DNA of 61,094 nt from Solidesulfovibrio aerotolerans (GCF_009856865.1 NZ_WVUD01000027.1:1-61094), one strand, 5' to 3'. Counted from the stretch's first letter, positions 34,519 to 44,219 are shown. Made by a program: numbers and translations. Notes: a model not told the origin generated them from the sequence alone.

Positions 34519-35673
34519 ATGACTTATTTAAACGACCTGATCGCCCAGAACGTCGTCGAGAGCCTGCCCGTGGGGCTGCTCATCGTCGACCACACCGGAG
34601 CCTTCGCCACGGTCAATCCGGCGGCCGCAACCATCCTGGGCTATACGCGGGAACAGTTGCTCGGCCGGGGCTGGGGCGATCTTTTTTTCGATAACGAGGC
34701 CAACACCCGCTTTAATCAAGTCGTTTTGGACGTGATCCAAAATGAACTGGTGGGCCTGTGCCGCGTGGTGCCATATGCCACACCGGCCGGAGCCCTGCTG
34801 GAACTGTCCATCACCAGCTCGTATCTGTCCGGCGACACGAATACGGCCGGGGTGGTGGTCATTGTGCACGACGTGACCGAGCTGTCGCGCATGCAGCGCC
34901 GTGAAACTGAGATACTCAAAGAGATAAACCGGATTCAGGAAGAAAAAATCCACGGTTTAAGCAAGCTGGCCGCTTCGGTGGCCCACCAGATCCGCAATCC
35001 GACGTTTGCCATCGGCGGTTTTGCCACCCGCCTGTCGCGCCAGATCACAGCCCTGGGCATCGTTTCGGACTACCCCGCCATCATCCTCGACGAGGCGAAG
35101 CGTCTGGAAAATATCGTGCGCACCGTGGGCCGGTTTGCCGCTCTGGGCTCTTTGCGCCTGGAACAGACGACCCTGGCCGCCGTGGCGGCCGAGGCCAGGG
35201 GACAGGCGGAAAGCCGGGCCACAGCCCTTGGCCGGGCCATCGTGTGGACAACCGACCTGCCCGACGCGACACTGGTGGCCGATGGCAAACTGCTGGCTGT
35301 GGCCCTGGTCGAACTGTTCCGCAACAGCCTGGAATTTTCCCGCACCGACGCCGTGGCCATCCGCCTCACCGCCGTCGTTGCCGGCCCCCGCCTGGAGCTT
35401 GTCATCGTTGACGACGGCCCCGGCGTCCCCCCGGCCGACGCCCCCCACATTTTCGATCCGTTTTATTCCTCGCGCTCCGACGGCTGCGGCATGGGTCTGG
35501 CCCTGGCCCAGGAAATCTGCATCGAGCACAACGGCCAGCTCACCCTGGACCGCGACTACAGCCCCGGGGCCAGGTTCACGCTGTCCCTGCCCCGCTTCCC
35601 CAGCCACTTGATGTCCCGGCTCGACGAGACCGCCGCCCCCCGGACCGGGCCTGGGGCGACTGCGGACCGGTAA
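34519..35673 (+). CDS. PAS-domain sensor histidine kinase
   Basis: A 384-residue soluble kinase: PAS domain in about residues 8-120 (GLLIVDHTGAFATVNPAAAT), coiled-coil link, phosphoacceptor H156 in SVAHQIRNP, then HATPase (VALVELFRNSLEFSRTDAVA; GCGMGLALAQEICIEHNGQL). No receiver protein is adjacent. The upstream gap to the divergent dedA is 191 bp. The phosphoacceptor box resembles that of the kinase at 8201, suggesting a shared lineage. Confidence 0.9.
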   Translation: MTYLNDLIAQNVVESLPVGLLIVDHTGAFATVNPAAATILGYTREQLLGRGWGDLFFDNEANTRFNQVVLDVIQNELVGLCRVVPYATPAGALLELSITSSYLSGDTNTAGVVVIVHDVTELSRMQRRETEILKEINRIQEEKIHGLSKLAASVAHQIRNPTFAIGGFATRLSRQITALGIVSDYPAIILDEAKRLENIVRTVGRFAALGSLRLEQTTLAAVAAEARGQAESRATALGRAIVWTTDLPDATLVADGKLLAVALVELFRNSLEFSRTDAVAIRLTAVVAGPRLELVIVDDGPGVPPADAPHIFDPFYSSRSDGCGMGLALAQEICIEHNGQLTLDRDYSPGARFTLSLPRFPSHLMSRLDETAAPRTGPGATADR

Positions 35674-35962
35674 CGTCCCCGCCGGTCGAAAGGGCGGCCA
35701 GGGCCGCGTGGGCCGGAAACGGGCGACAGCCATAAGGCACCGCACCGTGTGGCACCGAAGCCATGGCGGCCACGTTGAGGGCCAGGGACGGCCGCACCCC
35801 CCTTGGCGACCTGGCCCCTCGCCTTGCCGGGCGACCCACTTTATGCTCCACCGGCCTGCACCCGGCCTTGTCCTCGGCCCATTTTCCGGCTATCCTGGCG
35901 ACTTATTCGTGCACGCTTGCGCAAACACCTTTTCCTCCAAGGACACGCACACACCATTGCCT

Positions 35963-36436
35963 ATGGAGATCGTGGTCAGCATCTCCGACATGAAGGTCAC
36001 CAGCCGCGCCAAGGACGTGATCGTCACGCACGCCCTGGGTTCGTGTCTCGGCCTTGCCGCCTATGATCCCGTGGCCGGGGTGGCGGGGCTTATCCATTGC
36101 CTGCTCCCCCTGGCCAGAGACAGCAAGGCACCGCAAAAAAACCCGGCCATGTACGTCAATACCGGGGTTCCCCAGATGATGCGCGCCATGTTCGGACGCG
36201 GAGCAACCCGGGAAAACCTCATTCTCAAAGCCGCCGGCTGTGGCCGGATGATGCACATATCCAATCAGTTCGACACCGGGGCCAACAATTTCGCGGCGCT
36301 TCAAAAATTGTTGCAGGTCAATGAAATGCACCTTTCGGCCGAGGATGTTGGCGGCACCATTCCGCGTACCATGCGCCTTTTCGCGGACACGGGCCGGCTT
36401 GTGATCTCATCGTGCGGGAGGTCGTGGGAACTATGA
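35963..36436 (+). CDS. cheD: Chemoreceptor glutamine deamidase CheD
   Basis: A 157-residue protein that deamidates glutamines in chemoreceptors. The catalytic cysteine lies in VTHALGSCLGLAAYDP and the histidine in GLIHCLLPLAR; the ending GGTIPRTMRLFADTGRL is typical. The ATG at 35963 gives normal length; there is no strong ribosome binding site and the open frame extends upstream. The 289-bp gap before it has no gene I can support. The stop overlaps the HDOD gene start (ATGA), indicating coupled translation. Confidence 0.9.
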   Translation: MEIVVSISDMKVTSRAKDVIVTHALGSCLGLAAYDPVAGVAGLIHCLLPLARDSKAPQKNPAMYVNTGVPQMMRAMFGRGATRENLILKAAGCGRMMHISNQFDTGANNFAALQKLLQVNEMHLSAEDVGGTIPRTMRLFADTGRLVISSCGRSWEL

Positions 36437-37287
36437 GCCGACGCGAAGACATCATCGAGAAAGCCTCTGCCATCGCGCACATGCCCATGCCCGTGCAAAA
36501 GGTGCTGGCCTATATCGGCAACCCCGACGCCGATCTGCGCCAGTTGGCCAAGATCATCGCCTACGATCCGGGGCTGACGGTCAATGTCCTGCGCATGGCC
36601 AATTCGTCCTTTTTCGGGGGCGCAAACAAGGTTTCCACGGTCAAGGAAGCCCTCACGCGCCTGGGGCTCAACCGGGTCTACCAGTTGGTCATCGCTTCCG
36701 GCGTGGCCCCTTTCGCCCGGTATGAGATCAAAGGCTACGGCCTGCGTCCCGGCGAACTCCTGGAACATTCCGTGGCCGTGGCCGCGGCCTCGGAAACGCT
36801 GGCCCGGGAACTGGAAATCACCGCCCCGCCCCATACCTTCACGGCCGGCTTGCTCGTCAACATCGGCAAGACCGTCATGGGTTCGTTTCTGGAAGTGGAC
36901 GCCGCCCCCATCCTGACCCTGGCCCACGAACGCCACATCCCCTTTGAGCAGGCCGAGGAATTGGTGCTGGGCATCAACCACGCCGAACTTGGGGCCATCC
37001 TCCTGGAACGGTGGGGCATCCCCACCCCCATCGTCAACGTGGTCCGCTACCGCCTGCGGCCCGACGACTGCCCCGAACCGGACATCGCCCTGGATCTCGT
37101 CCACGTCGGCGACGTCATCGCCAAAATGACCGGCATCGGCATGGGCATCGACGGCATGCAGTACGTCCCTTCCGAGGCCGTCTTCGCCCGCCTGGACCTG
37201 ACACCCCAGCAAATGGAAAACGTCATGGCCGCCATCATGGAACAAATCGCCGAAGTCCGCGACATCCTCATGGACAACACGCTGTAG
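36433..37287 (+). CDS. HDOD domain protein
   Basis: A 284-residue protein consisting mainly of an HDOD (HD-related output) domain: YIGNPDADLRQLAKIIAYDP, then LRMANSSFFGGANKVSTVKEA and EHSVAVAAASETLAREL. HDOD proteins act in signalling without a proven enzymatic activity. The start overlaps the cheD stop by four bases, so it is tied to chemoreceptor control. The upstream frame lies within cheD and is not used. Confidence 0.9.
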   Translation: MSRREDIIEKASAIAHMPMPVQKVLAYIGNPDADLRQLAKIIAYDPGLTVNVLRMANSSFFGGANKVSTVKEALTRLGLNRVYQLVIASGVAPFARYEIKGYGLRPGELLEHSVAVAAASETLARELEITAPPHTFTAGLLVNIGKTVMGSFLEVDAAPILTLAHERHIPFEQAEELVLGINHAELGAILLERWGIPTPIVNVVRYRLRPDDCPEPDIALDLVHVGDVIAKMTGIGMGIDGMQYVPSEAVFARLDLTPQQMENVMAAIMEQIAEVRDILMDNTL

Positions 37288-37298
37288 CAAAGCTTTTT

Positions 37299-38066
37299 AT
37301 GACACGCTCCTCCCATTCACTGCGCACCCGGGATCTGGGCTACGCCCAGCGGGTCTGCGTGGCCAAGGCCGGCAAACTCATGATGCAGACCGGCCAGCTC
37401 ACGCCCCGGGCCAGGGTCGGGCTGGCCGTATCCGGCGGCGTGGACAGCCTGGCCATGCTGGCCGTCATGGCCATCCGGCGACGCATCGTGCCGTTTCCCG
37501 TGGAGCTTTTGCTGCTCCACTTAAATCCCGGCTTCGACCCGCACAATCACCGCCCCCTGGTCGAACTGTGCGCCGGCCTTGGCATCCCCGCCCACATCGA
37601 GACGACGGATTTCGGCCCCAGGGCTTTTTCGGAAGAAAACAAGAAGAATTCCGCCTGCTTCTACTGCGCCTGGCTGCGGCGAAAGCGCCTGTTCGATCTG
37701 TGCGCGACCTATGGCCTGACGCATCTGGCCTTTGGCCACAACGCCGACGATCTGGCCGCCACCTTTATGCTCAACCTCTTCCAGAACGGCCGGGTGGACG
37801 GCCTGTCCAGCCGGGAATCCTTTTTCTCAGGCCGCCTCACCGTTATCCGCCCCCTGCTGCTCATCGACAAGCCCACCATTGTGCGGGCAGCCAAGGCCTG
37901 GGAGTTGCCGGTTTTTTCCAACCCCTGCCCCATGGCCGGCAAATCCATGCGCCATGAGGCCGAAACCTGGGTCCGTTCCATCTGCGCCGGCGACAAGCAC
38001 CGCAACGTCAGCCTCCAGCACGCCCTGGGCCGCTGGCAGCTTGACCGGGACGCCTTGCCCGACTAG
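37299..38066 (+). CDS. TtcA-like PP-loop ATPase (tRNA thiolation family)
   Basis: A 255-residue PP-loop protein: VGLAVSGGVDSLAML is the ATP-pyrophosphatase loop, and the cysteine pair in SACFYCAWLRRKRLFDLC plus a later cysteine (SNPCPMAGKS) match TtcA proteins, which use a [4Fe-4S] cluster and sulfur to form 2-thiocytidine in tRNA. The loop has V where TtcA often has K. The ATG at 37299 has no obvious ribosome binding site; it is 11 bp after the HDOD gene. The exact tRNA target is inferred. Confidence 0.8.
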   Translation: MTRSSHSLRTRDLGYAQRVCVAKAGKLMMQTGQLTPRARVGLAVSGGVDSLAMLAVMAIRRRIVPFPVELLLLHLNPGFDPHNHRPLVELCAGLGIPAHIETTDFGPRAFSEENKKNSACFYCAWLRRKRLFDLCATYGLTHLAFGHNADDLAATFMLNLFQNGRVDGLSSRESFFSGRLTVIRPLLLIDKPTIVRAAKAWELPVFSNPCPMAGKSMRHEAETWVRSICAGDKHRNVSLQHALGRWQLDRDALPD

Positions 38067-38087
38067 TCGCCGGGCAGGATCACCACG

Positions 38088-38981
38088 ATGTTTAAAAACT
38101 ACCAGCTCGTCATCTTCCGGGACCACCATGGGGCCTATCGCAAGCTGCGCTTTCGCGGCTGGCTGTTTGCCCTCATGCTCGTCGCCCTGGCCGGCCTTGT
38201 TGCCGGCAACATTTCCCTCGTCAAATATTATTATAATTATAAACAGATGGAACACGAACGGAGCGAGTGGGAGACCCAGGTTCAAGATCAAAACGCCCAG
38301 TTGCTGAGCCTGTCTGAAAAGATCAAGACCCTGGAAACGGATCTGACCCGCATCCGGGGCTTTGATGCCAAACTGCGCCAGATGGTCAACCTCGACCAGG
38401 AACCCCGCGACGTTGCACCGGGTGGCGAGGCCAAGGATTTCGACAAGAAGTACCTGCCGCTGTACCGCCAGGAGATGCTGACCCGAAAACTCCACCAGTT
38501 TTTGGCCGAACTGGGCAATACAGCCGCCCTGGAGCGGGTGCGCCAGCAGGAACTTCTCGCCCTGCTCGACGCCGCCGGCTCCCGGTTGGCCACCATGCCC
38601 ACCACCTGGCCCGTGGCCGGCTGGATCGTCTCGCCTTTTGGCGAGCGCACCGCCCCCTTTACCGGCAAAAAAGAGTTCAATAAGGGCCTGGACATCGCCG
38701 CCCCCATCGGCACGCCGGTGACGGCTCCGGGGACCGGCCTCGTGACCTTTGCCGGCGAGACCGAAGACGGCGGCTTCGGTCTGGTCATCGACCATCAGGG
38801 CGGGCTGACCACCGCCTACAGCCATCTGCGCGACGTTACGGTGGCCAAAGGCCAAACCGTGTCCCGGGGGCAGATCATCGGCCATGTGGGCGACTCGGGC
38901 CAGACCCACGGACCCCACCTCCACTACGAAACGCGCCTGGGCGGGGCACCCGTCAATCCCATGCGCTACATCCTGGAGTAG
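38088..38981 (+). CDS. M23 family metallopeptidase with altered zinc motif
   Basis: A 297-residue membrane-anchored protein: N-terminal helix near residues 24-45, a coiled coil (about 50-90), then an M23/LytM domain. The usual first zinc-ligand motif HxxxD reads NKGLD here (in KKEFNKGLDIAAPIGTPVTA), so the histidine is replaced by asparagine; the aspartate and the later YSHLRDV and GPHLHYE histidines remain. Such proteins cleave peptidoglycan peptides or, if inactive, activate amidases as EnvC does. The ribosome binding site (caggat) is weak. It ends 39 bp before fliR. Confidence 0.85.
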   Translation: MFKNYQLVIFRDHHGAYRKLRFRGWLFALMLVALAGLVAGNISLVKYYYNYKQMEHERSEWETQVQDQNAQLLSLSEKIKTLETDLTRIRGFDAKLRQMVNLDQEPRDVAPGGEAKDFDKKYLPLYRQEMLTRKLHQFLAELGNTAALERVRQQELLALLDAAGSRLATMPTTWPVAGWIVSPFGERTAPFTGKKEFNKGLDIAAPIGTPVTAPGTGLVTFAGETEDGGFGLVIDHQGGLTTAYSHLRDVTVAKGQTVSRGQIIGHVGDSGQTHGPHLHYETRLGGAPVNPMRYILE

Positions 38982-38993
38982 CGGGCCGGCCCC

Positions 38994-39009
38994 TGGCTCG
39001 GCTCTTGCT
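38994..39009 (+). promoter_or_regulatory. Sigma-54-type promoter at fliR
   Basis: TGGCTCG-N4-TTGCT matches the sigma-54 consensus TGGCACG-N4-TTGC(A/T) except for one base, with the GG and GC of -24/-12 exactly ten bases apart. Transcription would start near 39020, next to the fliR ATG at 39021, giving a leaderless message. No Shine-Dalgarno sequence precedes fliR, in keeping with that. Confidence 0.5.
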
Positions 39010-39020
39010 AGTCCCCCCGC

Positions 39021-39800
39021 ATGGAACTGTTCCAGTTCGATCCGGCCACGCTGTTCAGCTTCCTGCTGACCTTTATGCGCGTCAGCGTAGTGCTCTTCAT
39101 GCTGCCCTTTTATGGGGCCGACCTCATACCGACCAGCATCAAGGGGGCCTTGTGCCTGATACTCGCCCTGGCCCTGTGGCCCAAGCTGGCCTTTCCCGGC
39201 ACGGTCATGCCGGCAAACGCCTGGACGCTTGGGCTTATGTTTCTGGGCGAGGTGATTATCGGTCTTTTACTCGATATCCTGGTGCGGCTTTTATTCTCCG
39301 CCGCCCAAAGCGCCGGGGCCATCATGGGCTTTTCCATGGGCTTTTCCCTCATGAACAGCATCGACCCAGCCACCGGAGCCCAGGAATCCGGCCTCGGCCA
39401 CCTCATGAGCCAGGTCACCACCATGCTTTTTTTGTGTTTAAACGGCCATTTGGTGCTGATTTCCTGTATGGCCCAGAGTTTCGAGCTGGTGCCGCCTGGA
39501 AGCCTGCTCATCAACCCCGCCCTGGGTGAACACCTCATCGCCTTTACGGGCCAGATGTTTGTCATGGCGCTCAAAATCTCCGCCCCGATCCTGGCCTCGA
39601 TCTTTTTGGTCGATCTGGCCCTGGCCCTGATCGCCCGGGCGGCACCGCAGATGAACGTGCTGTTTATCGGATTTCCCTTAAAGATCAGCGTGGGATTTCT
39701 GTTTATGACCTTGGTGTTTTCGGCCCTGGCCCTGACCATCGACCAGTTTTTAGGCGAACTTGAGCCGATGTATCGGCTGGTGCTCAAAGCCTCGGGCTAG
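39021..39800 (+). CDS. fliR: Flagellar type III export membrane protein FliR
   Basis: A 259-residue integral membrane subunit of the flagellar export gate, with six hydrophobic helices. The N-terminus MELFQFDPATLFSFLLTFMR and the segment FSMGFSLMNSIDPATGAQ, containing a typical FliR loop, fit the family. No ribosome binding site precedes the ATG. It starts the flhB-flhA-flhF-flhG-fliA operon, 47 bases before flhB. Confidence 0.92.
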   Translation: MELFQFDPATLFSFLLTFMRVSVVLFMLPFYGADLIPTSIKGALCLILALALWPKLAFPGTVMPANAWTLGLMFLGEVIIGLLLDILVRLLFSAAQSAGAIMGFSMGFSLMNSIDPATGAQESGLGHLMSQVTTMLFLCLNGHLVLISCMAQSFELVPPGSLLINPALGEHLIAFTGQMFVMALKISAPILASIFLVDLALALIARAAPQMNVLFIGFPLKISVGFLFMTLVFSALALTIDQFLGELEPMYRLVLKASG

Positions 39801-39847
39801 CGCTGCCTTCCTGAACACGACGAGAACCTGTTTGCGGGAGCTGCGAT

Positions 39848-40921
39848 TTGGCCAAAGATCCGAGTAAAACAGAAAAAGCCACCGACAAACGGCGTACCAA
39901 AGCGCGTGAAAAAGGGTCGGTGGCGCGCAGCCAGGAACTGCCCAAACTGACCGTGCTTATGGCCGGGCTTTTCACCATTCGCTATACGCTCGACAACATC
40001 TATGAGGAAATGCGTGAAATATTTCAGATGTTTCTCGGCCAGCAAGTGGCCTTTACACCCACGACCGACGAAGTAACGGGCCTTATGTGGGCCATGTCAG
40101 CCAAACTGGCCATCATGCTTTTGCCCATACTGCTGCTCATGGCCATAACCGCCTACATCACCCAGCGCTGGCAAGTGGGCGAACTGTGGAGTTCAAAAGT
40201 CTTTGACCCGGATTTCAGCAACATCATAAACCCCATGGCCGGCCTCCAACGCCTGCTCATCAACCCGCGCACCCTGGTCCAGCTCGGCAAGCAGGTGGGC
40301 ATGGCCTTTGCCATTGGGTTGGTGCCGTATCTTATTTTAAAAAATAGATTCAATGAGTTTCTGCCCCTTTTTTACCAGACCACCGAAACCATTGCCGCCT
40401 TCCTGCTGAGCAACGGCTATGACATGGTGCTCTACACCCTGGGTCCGCTGCTCGTAATCGTTATTTTGGACATCTGGTACACCCGATGGGACTATGAAGA
40501 AAATTTGAAAATGACCAAGGATGAAGTCAAGGACGAGCAGAAACAATCGCTTGGCGACCCGGCAATCAAGCAGAAGCAAAAACAGAAGATGATGGAAGTC
40601 ATGCAACGCCGCATGCTCCAGGATGTCCCCAAAGCAGATGTCATCATCACCAACCCAACCCATATTGCCTGCGCCCTGCGCTACAATCCGACCGAATCGC
40701 CGGCCCCCATGCTGTTGGCCAAGGGAGGCGATTTTATGGCCGAAAAAATCAAGGACATTGCCCGGGAACACAACGTGCCCATCCGCGAGAACAAGCCTCT
40801 GGCACAGGCTTTGTATAAGAGCGTGGAGATTGGCCAGGTGATCCCCGAGGATCTCTACCAGGCGGTGGCCTCAATCCTGGCCCAACTCGACAAGTTCCGG
40901 CGTTTTTCCCGTCCCCGTTAG
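39848..40921 (+). CDS. flhB: Flagellar export switch protein FlhB
   Basis: A 357-residue export-gate subunit and specificity switch. The autocleavage motif NPTH is in VIITNPTHIACALRYNP; the N-terminal membrane domain has four helices (GLFTIRYTLDNIYEEMREIF is the first). The start is TTG at 39848 with gggag upstream, giving MAKDPSKTEKATDKRRTKAR, the standard basic FlhB N-terminus. Ends 33 bp before flhA. Confidence 0.94.
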   Translation: MAKDPSKTEKATDKRRTKAREKGSVARSQELPKLTVLMAGLFTIRYTLDNIYEEMREIFQMFLGQQVAFTPTTDEVTGLMWAMSAKLAIMLLPILLLMAITAYITQRWQVGELWSSKVFDPDFSNIINPMAGLQRLLINPRTLVQLGKQVGMAFAIGLVPYLILKNRFNEFLPLFYQTTETIAAFLLSNGYDMVLYTLGPLLVIVILDIWYTRWDYEENLKMTKDEVKDEQKQSLGDPAIKQKQKQKMMEVMQRRMLQDVPKADVIITNPTHIACALRYNPTESPAPMLLAKGGDFMAEKIKDIAREHNVPIRENKPLAQALYKSVEIGQVIPEDLYQAVASILAQLDKFRRFSRPR

Positions 40922-40954
40922 CGCGGCCGGGATAGCAAAAAGGGTGTCAAAATC

Positions 40955-43060
40955 ATGGCGAAAACAGCCAACGAAACGATCCAGTTCAACTATGAACGGT
41001 TCACCCGCCAGGGCGACCTCATGCTGGCGGCTGGCGTCGTGGTCATCCTGTTCGTCATGCTGGTGCCGGTACCGCCGCTCTTTATCGACCTCATGCTCAC
41101 CTTTTCCATCTCCATCAGCCTGGTGATCCTGGTCACGAGCATGTTCATGGGTTCGCCCCTGGAATTCTCCATCTATCCGACCTTGCTGCTGGTCACCACC
41201 TTGCTGCGCCTGTCCATGAACGTGGCCTCCACCCGTCTGATCCTGCTCCACGGCGACGAAGGGCCGGCGGCGGCGGGACACGTCATCCAGGCCTTTGGCC
41301 AGTTCGTGGTCGGCGGCAACTACGTGGTCGGCTGCGTCATCTTTCTGGTTCTTTTCGCCATCAACAAAAAGGTCATCGTGGCCGGTACCACCCGTATCGC
41401 CGAAGTGGCCGCCCGCTTTACCCTCGACGCCATGCCGGGCAAGCAGATGGCCATTGAAGCCGACCTGAACGCCGGTATCATCAATGAAAAGCAAGCCACC
41501 GAGCGCCGCGAGACCATTCGGAAGGAAGCCGATTTTTACGGTGCCATGGACGGTGCCGGCAAGTTCGTCTCCGGAGACGTCTCCGCCACCATCATCATCA
41601 CCGCCATCAACATTTTCGGCGGCTTTTTCATCGGTGTGCTGCAAAAGGGCATGAACTGGAAGGATGCCGCCCAGACCTACACCCTTTTAACCATCGGCGA
41701 CGGTCTGGTCTCCATCATCCCGTCCATCATCATCTCCACCTCTGCCGGCCTGATCGTGTCCCGGGCCGCCGCCGAGGCCAAGATGGGCGAGGAATTCCTG
41801 GCCCAGCTGACCTTCCATCCCAGAGCCCTGCGCCTGGTCTCCGGCATGCTGCTCATCTTCGGTCTGGTCCCGGGCCTGCCGACCCTGCCCTTTATCACCA
41901 TGGCCGGCCTGCTCTTCTTCGTGGCCAAGCTCTCGGGCCAGCAGCAGGATATGCTCAAGACCACGGCCGCCGAAAAAGAAAAAGCGCCGGCCCCGGAACT
42001 GGAAACCCCGGAAGAAGTGCAGGCCCTGCTGCCGCTGGACGCCCTGGAACTCGAAGTCGGCTACGGGCTGATCCCGCTGGTGGACGAGGAACAAAACGGC
42101 AACCTGCTGGCGCGTATCCGCTCCATCCGCCGCCAGTTCGCCCTGGACATGGGCGTGGTCATCCCCTCGCTGCATCTGCGCGACAATCTGCAACTGCGCC
42201 CGGGCCAGTACGTGGTGCTGATCAAAGGCAACGAAGTGGCCTCGGCCGAAATACTCATCGACCACTACCTGGCCATGGACCCCGGCGACGCCAAGCACCG
42301 CATCCAGGGCGTGGAAACTCGCGAACCGGCCTTTAATCTGCCCGCCTTGTGGGTGCCGGAAATGCAAAAGGACGAGGCCATGCTGGCCGGCTACACCGTG
42401 GTCGATCCGGCGACCGTCATCGCCACCCACTTGACCGAAGTCTTTAAGCGCCACCTGCACGAATTTCTCGGCCGCCAGGAAGTGCAGACCCTGCTCGAAA
42501 ATCTGTCCAAGCGCGCGCCCAAGGCCGTGGAAGAACTCGTCCCGGGAGCCATGAACCTTGGCGGCGTCCAGAAGGTGCTGCAAAATCTCGTGCGCGAGGG
42601 CGTATCCATCCGCGATCTGCTCACCGTGGCCGAAACCATGGCCGACTACGCCATCACGGTCAAAGACCCGGATCAGTTGACGGAATACGTCCGGTCCCGC
42701 ATGGGCCGCACCATCGTCAAACCCTATCTGACCGGCGAAGGGGCCCTGCCCATCTTGACGCTCGCCCCCAAGGTCGAAGGTGCCATCCAGGAAAGCGTGC
42801 GCCAGACCGACCACGGCGCCTATCTGGCCATGGAGCCGGGCCTGGCCCAGCGCATTATCCAGGCCATCCAGGCGGCCATGGACAAGGCCATGCTGGGCGA
42901 AGGGCAGCCCGTCCTTTTGACCTCGCCGCTGGTGCGCCCCCATCTGGCCCAGCTGCTCTCCCGGTTCATCCCCAACCTGCCGGTGATCTCCCAGGCCGAG
43001 ATTCCGGCCGAGATCAAGCTGCAATCCCTTGCCAACATAGGACTGACCAATGCGGGTTAA
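40955..43060 (+). CDS. flhA: Flagellar export apparatus protein FlhA
   Basis: A 701-residue export gate protein: eight membrane helices in about residues 25-330 with the conserved FHIPEP-type region (TLLRLSMNVASTRLILLHGD; FTLDAMPGKQMAIEADLNAG), then the cytoplasmic chaperone/substrate-docking domain. Its last codons overlap flhF by 11 bases, so the two are translationally coupled. Length and motifs are normal. Confidence 0.96.
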   Translation: MAKTANETIQFNYERFTRQGDLMLAAGVVVILFVMLVPVPPLFIDLMLTFSISISLVILVTSMFMGSPLEFSIYPTLLLVTTLLRLSMNVASTRLILLHGDEGPAAAGHVIQAFGQFVVGGNYVVGCVIFLVLFAINKKVIVAGTTRIAEVAARFTLDAMPGKQMAIEADLNAGIINEKQATERRETIRKEADFYGAMDGAGKFVSGDVSATIIITAINIFGGFFIGVLQKGMNWKDAAQTYTLLTIGDGLVSIIPSIIISTSAGLIVSRAAAEAKMGEEFLAQLTFHPRALRLVSGMLLIFGLVPGLPTLPFITMAGLLFFVAKLSGQQQDMLKTTAAEKEKAPAPELETPEEVQALLPLDALELEVGYGLIPLVDEEQNGNLLARIRSIRRQFALDMGVVIPSLHLRDNLQLRPGQYVVLIKGNEVASAEILIDHYLAMDPGDAKHRIQGVETREPAFNLPALWVPEMQKDEAMLAGYTVVDPATVIATHLTEVFKRHLHEFLGRQEVQTLLENLSKRAPKAVEELVPGAMNLGGVQKVLQNLVREGVSIRDLLTVAETMADYAITVKDPDQLTEYVRSRMGRTIVKPYLTGEGALPILTLAPKVEGAIQESVRQTDHGAYLAMEPGLAQRIIQAIQAAMDKAMLGEGQPVLLTSPLVRPHLAQLLSRFIPNLPVISQAEIPAEIKLQSLANIGLTNAG

Positions 43061-44210
43061 GACCTTTCGCGGCGAGAACATGGCCGCCGCCCTGACGCTT
43101 ATCCGCCAGGAACTGGGCAAGGACGCCGTTATACTTGGCACCCAGACCGTGCGCGAAGACGGGCGCGCGATGTGCGAGGTCATGGCCGCCCTGGAACATC
43201 CCGGCCAGATGCCGGCATCCCGCCCAACGGTCCGCCCGGCCGGCAACAACGCGGCATCAGTTAAAGCGGGCAATGGCGGCAACGGCACGTCACCCGGGAC
43301 GGCCCGCAGCACCGCCGTCCCGACGGGCAAGCCGGAACAAGCTGACTGGAATCGGGAATGGTGCGAAATAAAAGGCCATCTCCTGGCGCTTATGCGCCCG
43401 CGCATGGATCTGGCCGCCCTGTCGCCGCGCCAGCGTCTGGCCCTGGAATATTTGGAACGCGAAGGCGTGGATGAGGCCTCGGTCCTGGCCATCTACCGCT
43501 CCATTGTCGAGCGCGGCGAGGAGACCGTCATCCCGGCCCTGTCCCGCATCGTGGCCGTCAAACCCCTGACGCCGGCGGCCTGGCCGAATACGGCCCACAT
43601 GTTTCTCGGCCCAAGCGGCGTGGGCAAGACCACCATCCTGCTGCGTCTGGCGCTGGAGGCCAAACGCCGCCTGTCCGGGGGACGGGTGGTGGTGGTCAAT
43701 GCCGATGCCGGCCGGGGCAAAGGGCGTCTCATGCTGCGCCATTACACCGAATTGTCCGGCCTGACCTACGCCGAGATCGACGGGCCTGAGGATTTCGCCC
43801 GCATTTTGGACGGTGCGGCGGCCGGCGACGCCGTGTTTGTGGACACGCCAAGCCTTGGCCGCGAAGGGACGCTCTCGGCCTGGCATACCGAAATGGGGCT
43901 GGCCGGCCGCACGGGGCTGGCAGCCCATCTGGTGCTGTCGCCCCTGTATTCCAATATCCAGGCCGACCACTATCTGCGGGTTGGACGCTGCGAACATCTG
44001 GCCAGCCTCATCTGGACGAAGCTTGATGAAGCCTGTAATTATGGTAGCCTTGTCAATATGGCGCACGCCTCATCCCTGCCCATCTCGGCCCTGACCTACG
44101 GTCCGGACCTCACGGGCGGCATGGCCGCGGCCTCGGGCAAGGCGGTGTGGAAATTATTGTTCAAACACCAGCTGCCCGGCGATTATCCCGATGCCGACGC
44201 CGGCGCCTAA
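43050..44210 (+). CDS. flhF: Flagellar SRP-like GTPase FlhF
   Basis: A 386-residue protein that determines flagellar placement and number. The N-terminal basic domain (MRVKTFRGENMAAALTLIRQ) precedes the NG domain with P-loop GPSGVGKTT. The G3 region is VFVDTPSLGREGTLS (usually DTxGRS), a small deviation. It overlaps flhA and is followed by flhG, the standard FlhF/FlhG pair of polar flagellates. Confidence 0.93.
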   Translation: MRVKTFRGENMAAALTLIRQELGKDAVILGTQTVREDGRAMCEVMAALEHPGQMPASRPTVRPAGNNAASVKAGNGGNGTSPGTARSTAVPTGKPEQADWNREWCEIKGHLLALMRPRMDLAALSPRQRLALEYLEREGVDEASVLAIYRSIVERGEETVIPALSRIVAVKPLTPAAWPNTAHMFLGPSGVGKTTILLRLALEAKRRLSGGRVVVVNADAGRGKGRLMLRHYTELSGLTYAEIDGPEDFARILDGAAAGDAVFVDTPSLGREGTLSAWHTEMGLAGRTGLAAHLVLSPLYSNIQADHYLRVGRCEHLASLIWTKLDEACNYGSLVNMAHASSLPISALTYGPDLTGGMAAASGKAVWKLLFKHQLPGDYPDADAGA

Positions 44211-44219
44211 GGACGACCC

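Noticed and set aside
41687-43492. 601-residue minus-strand frame
   Set aside because: Antisense to flhA/flhF, with histidine/glutamine-rich shadow composition and no motifs.
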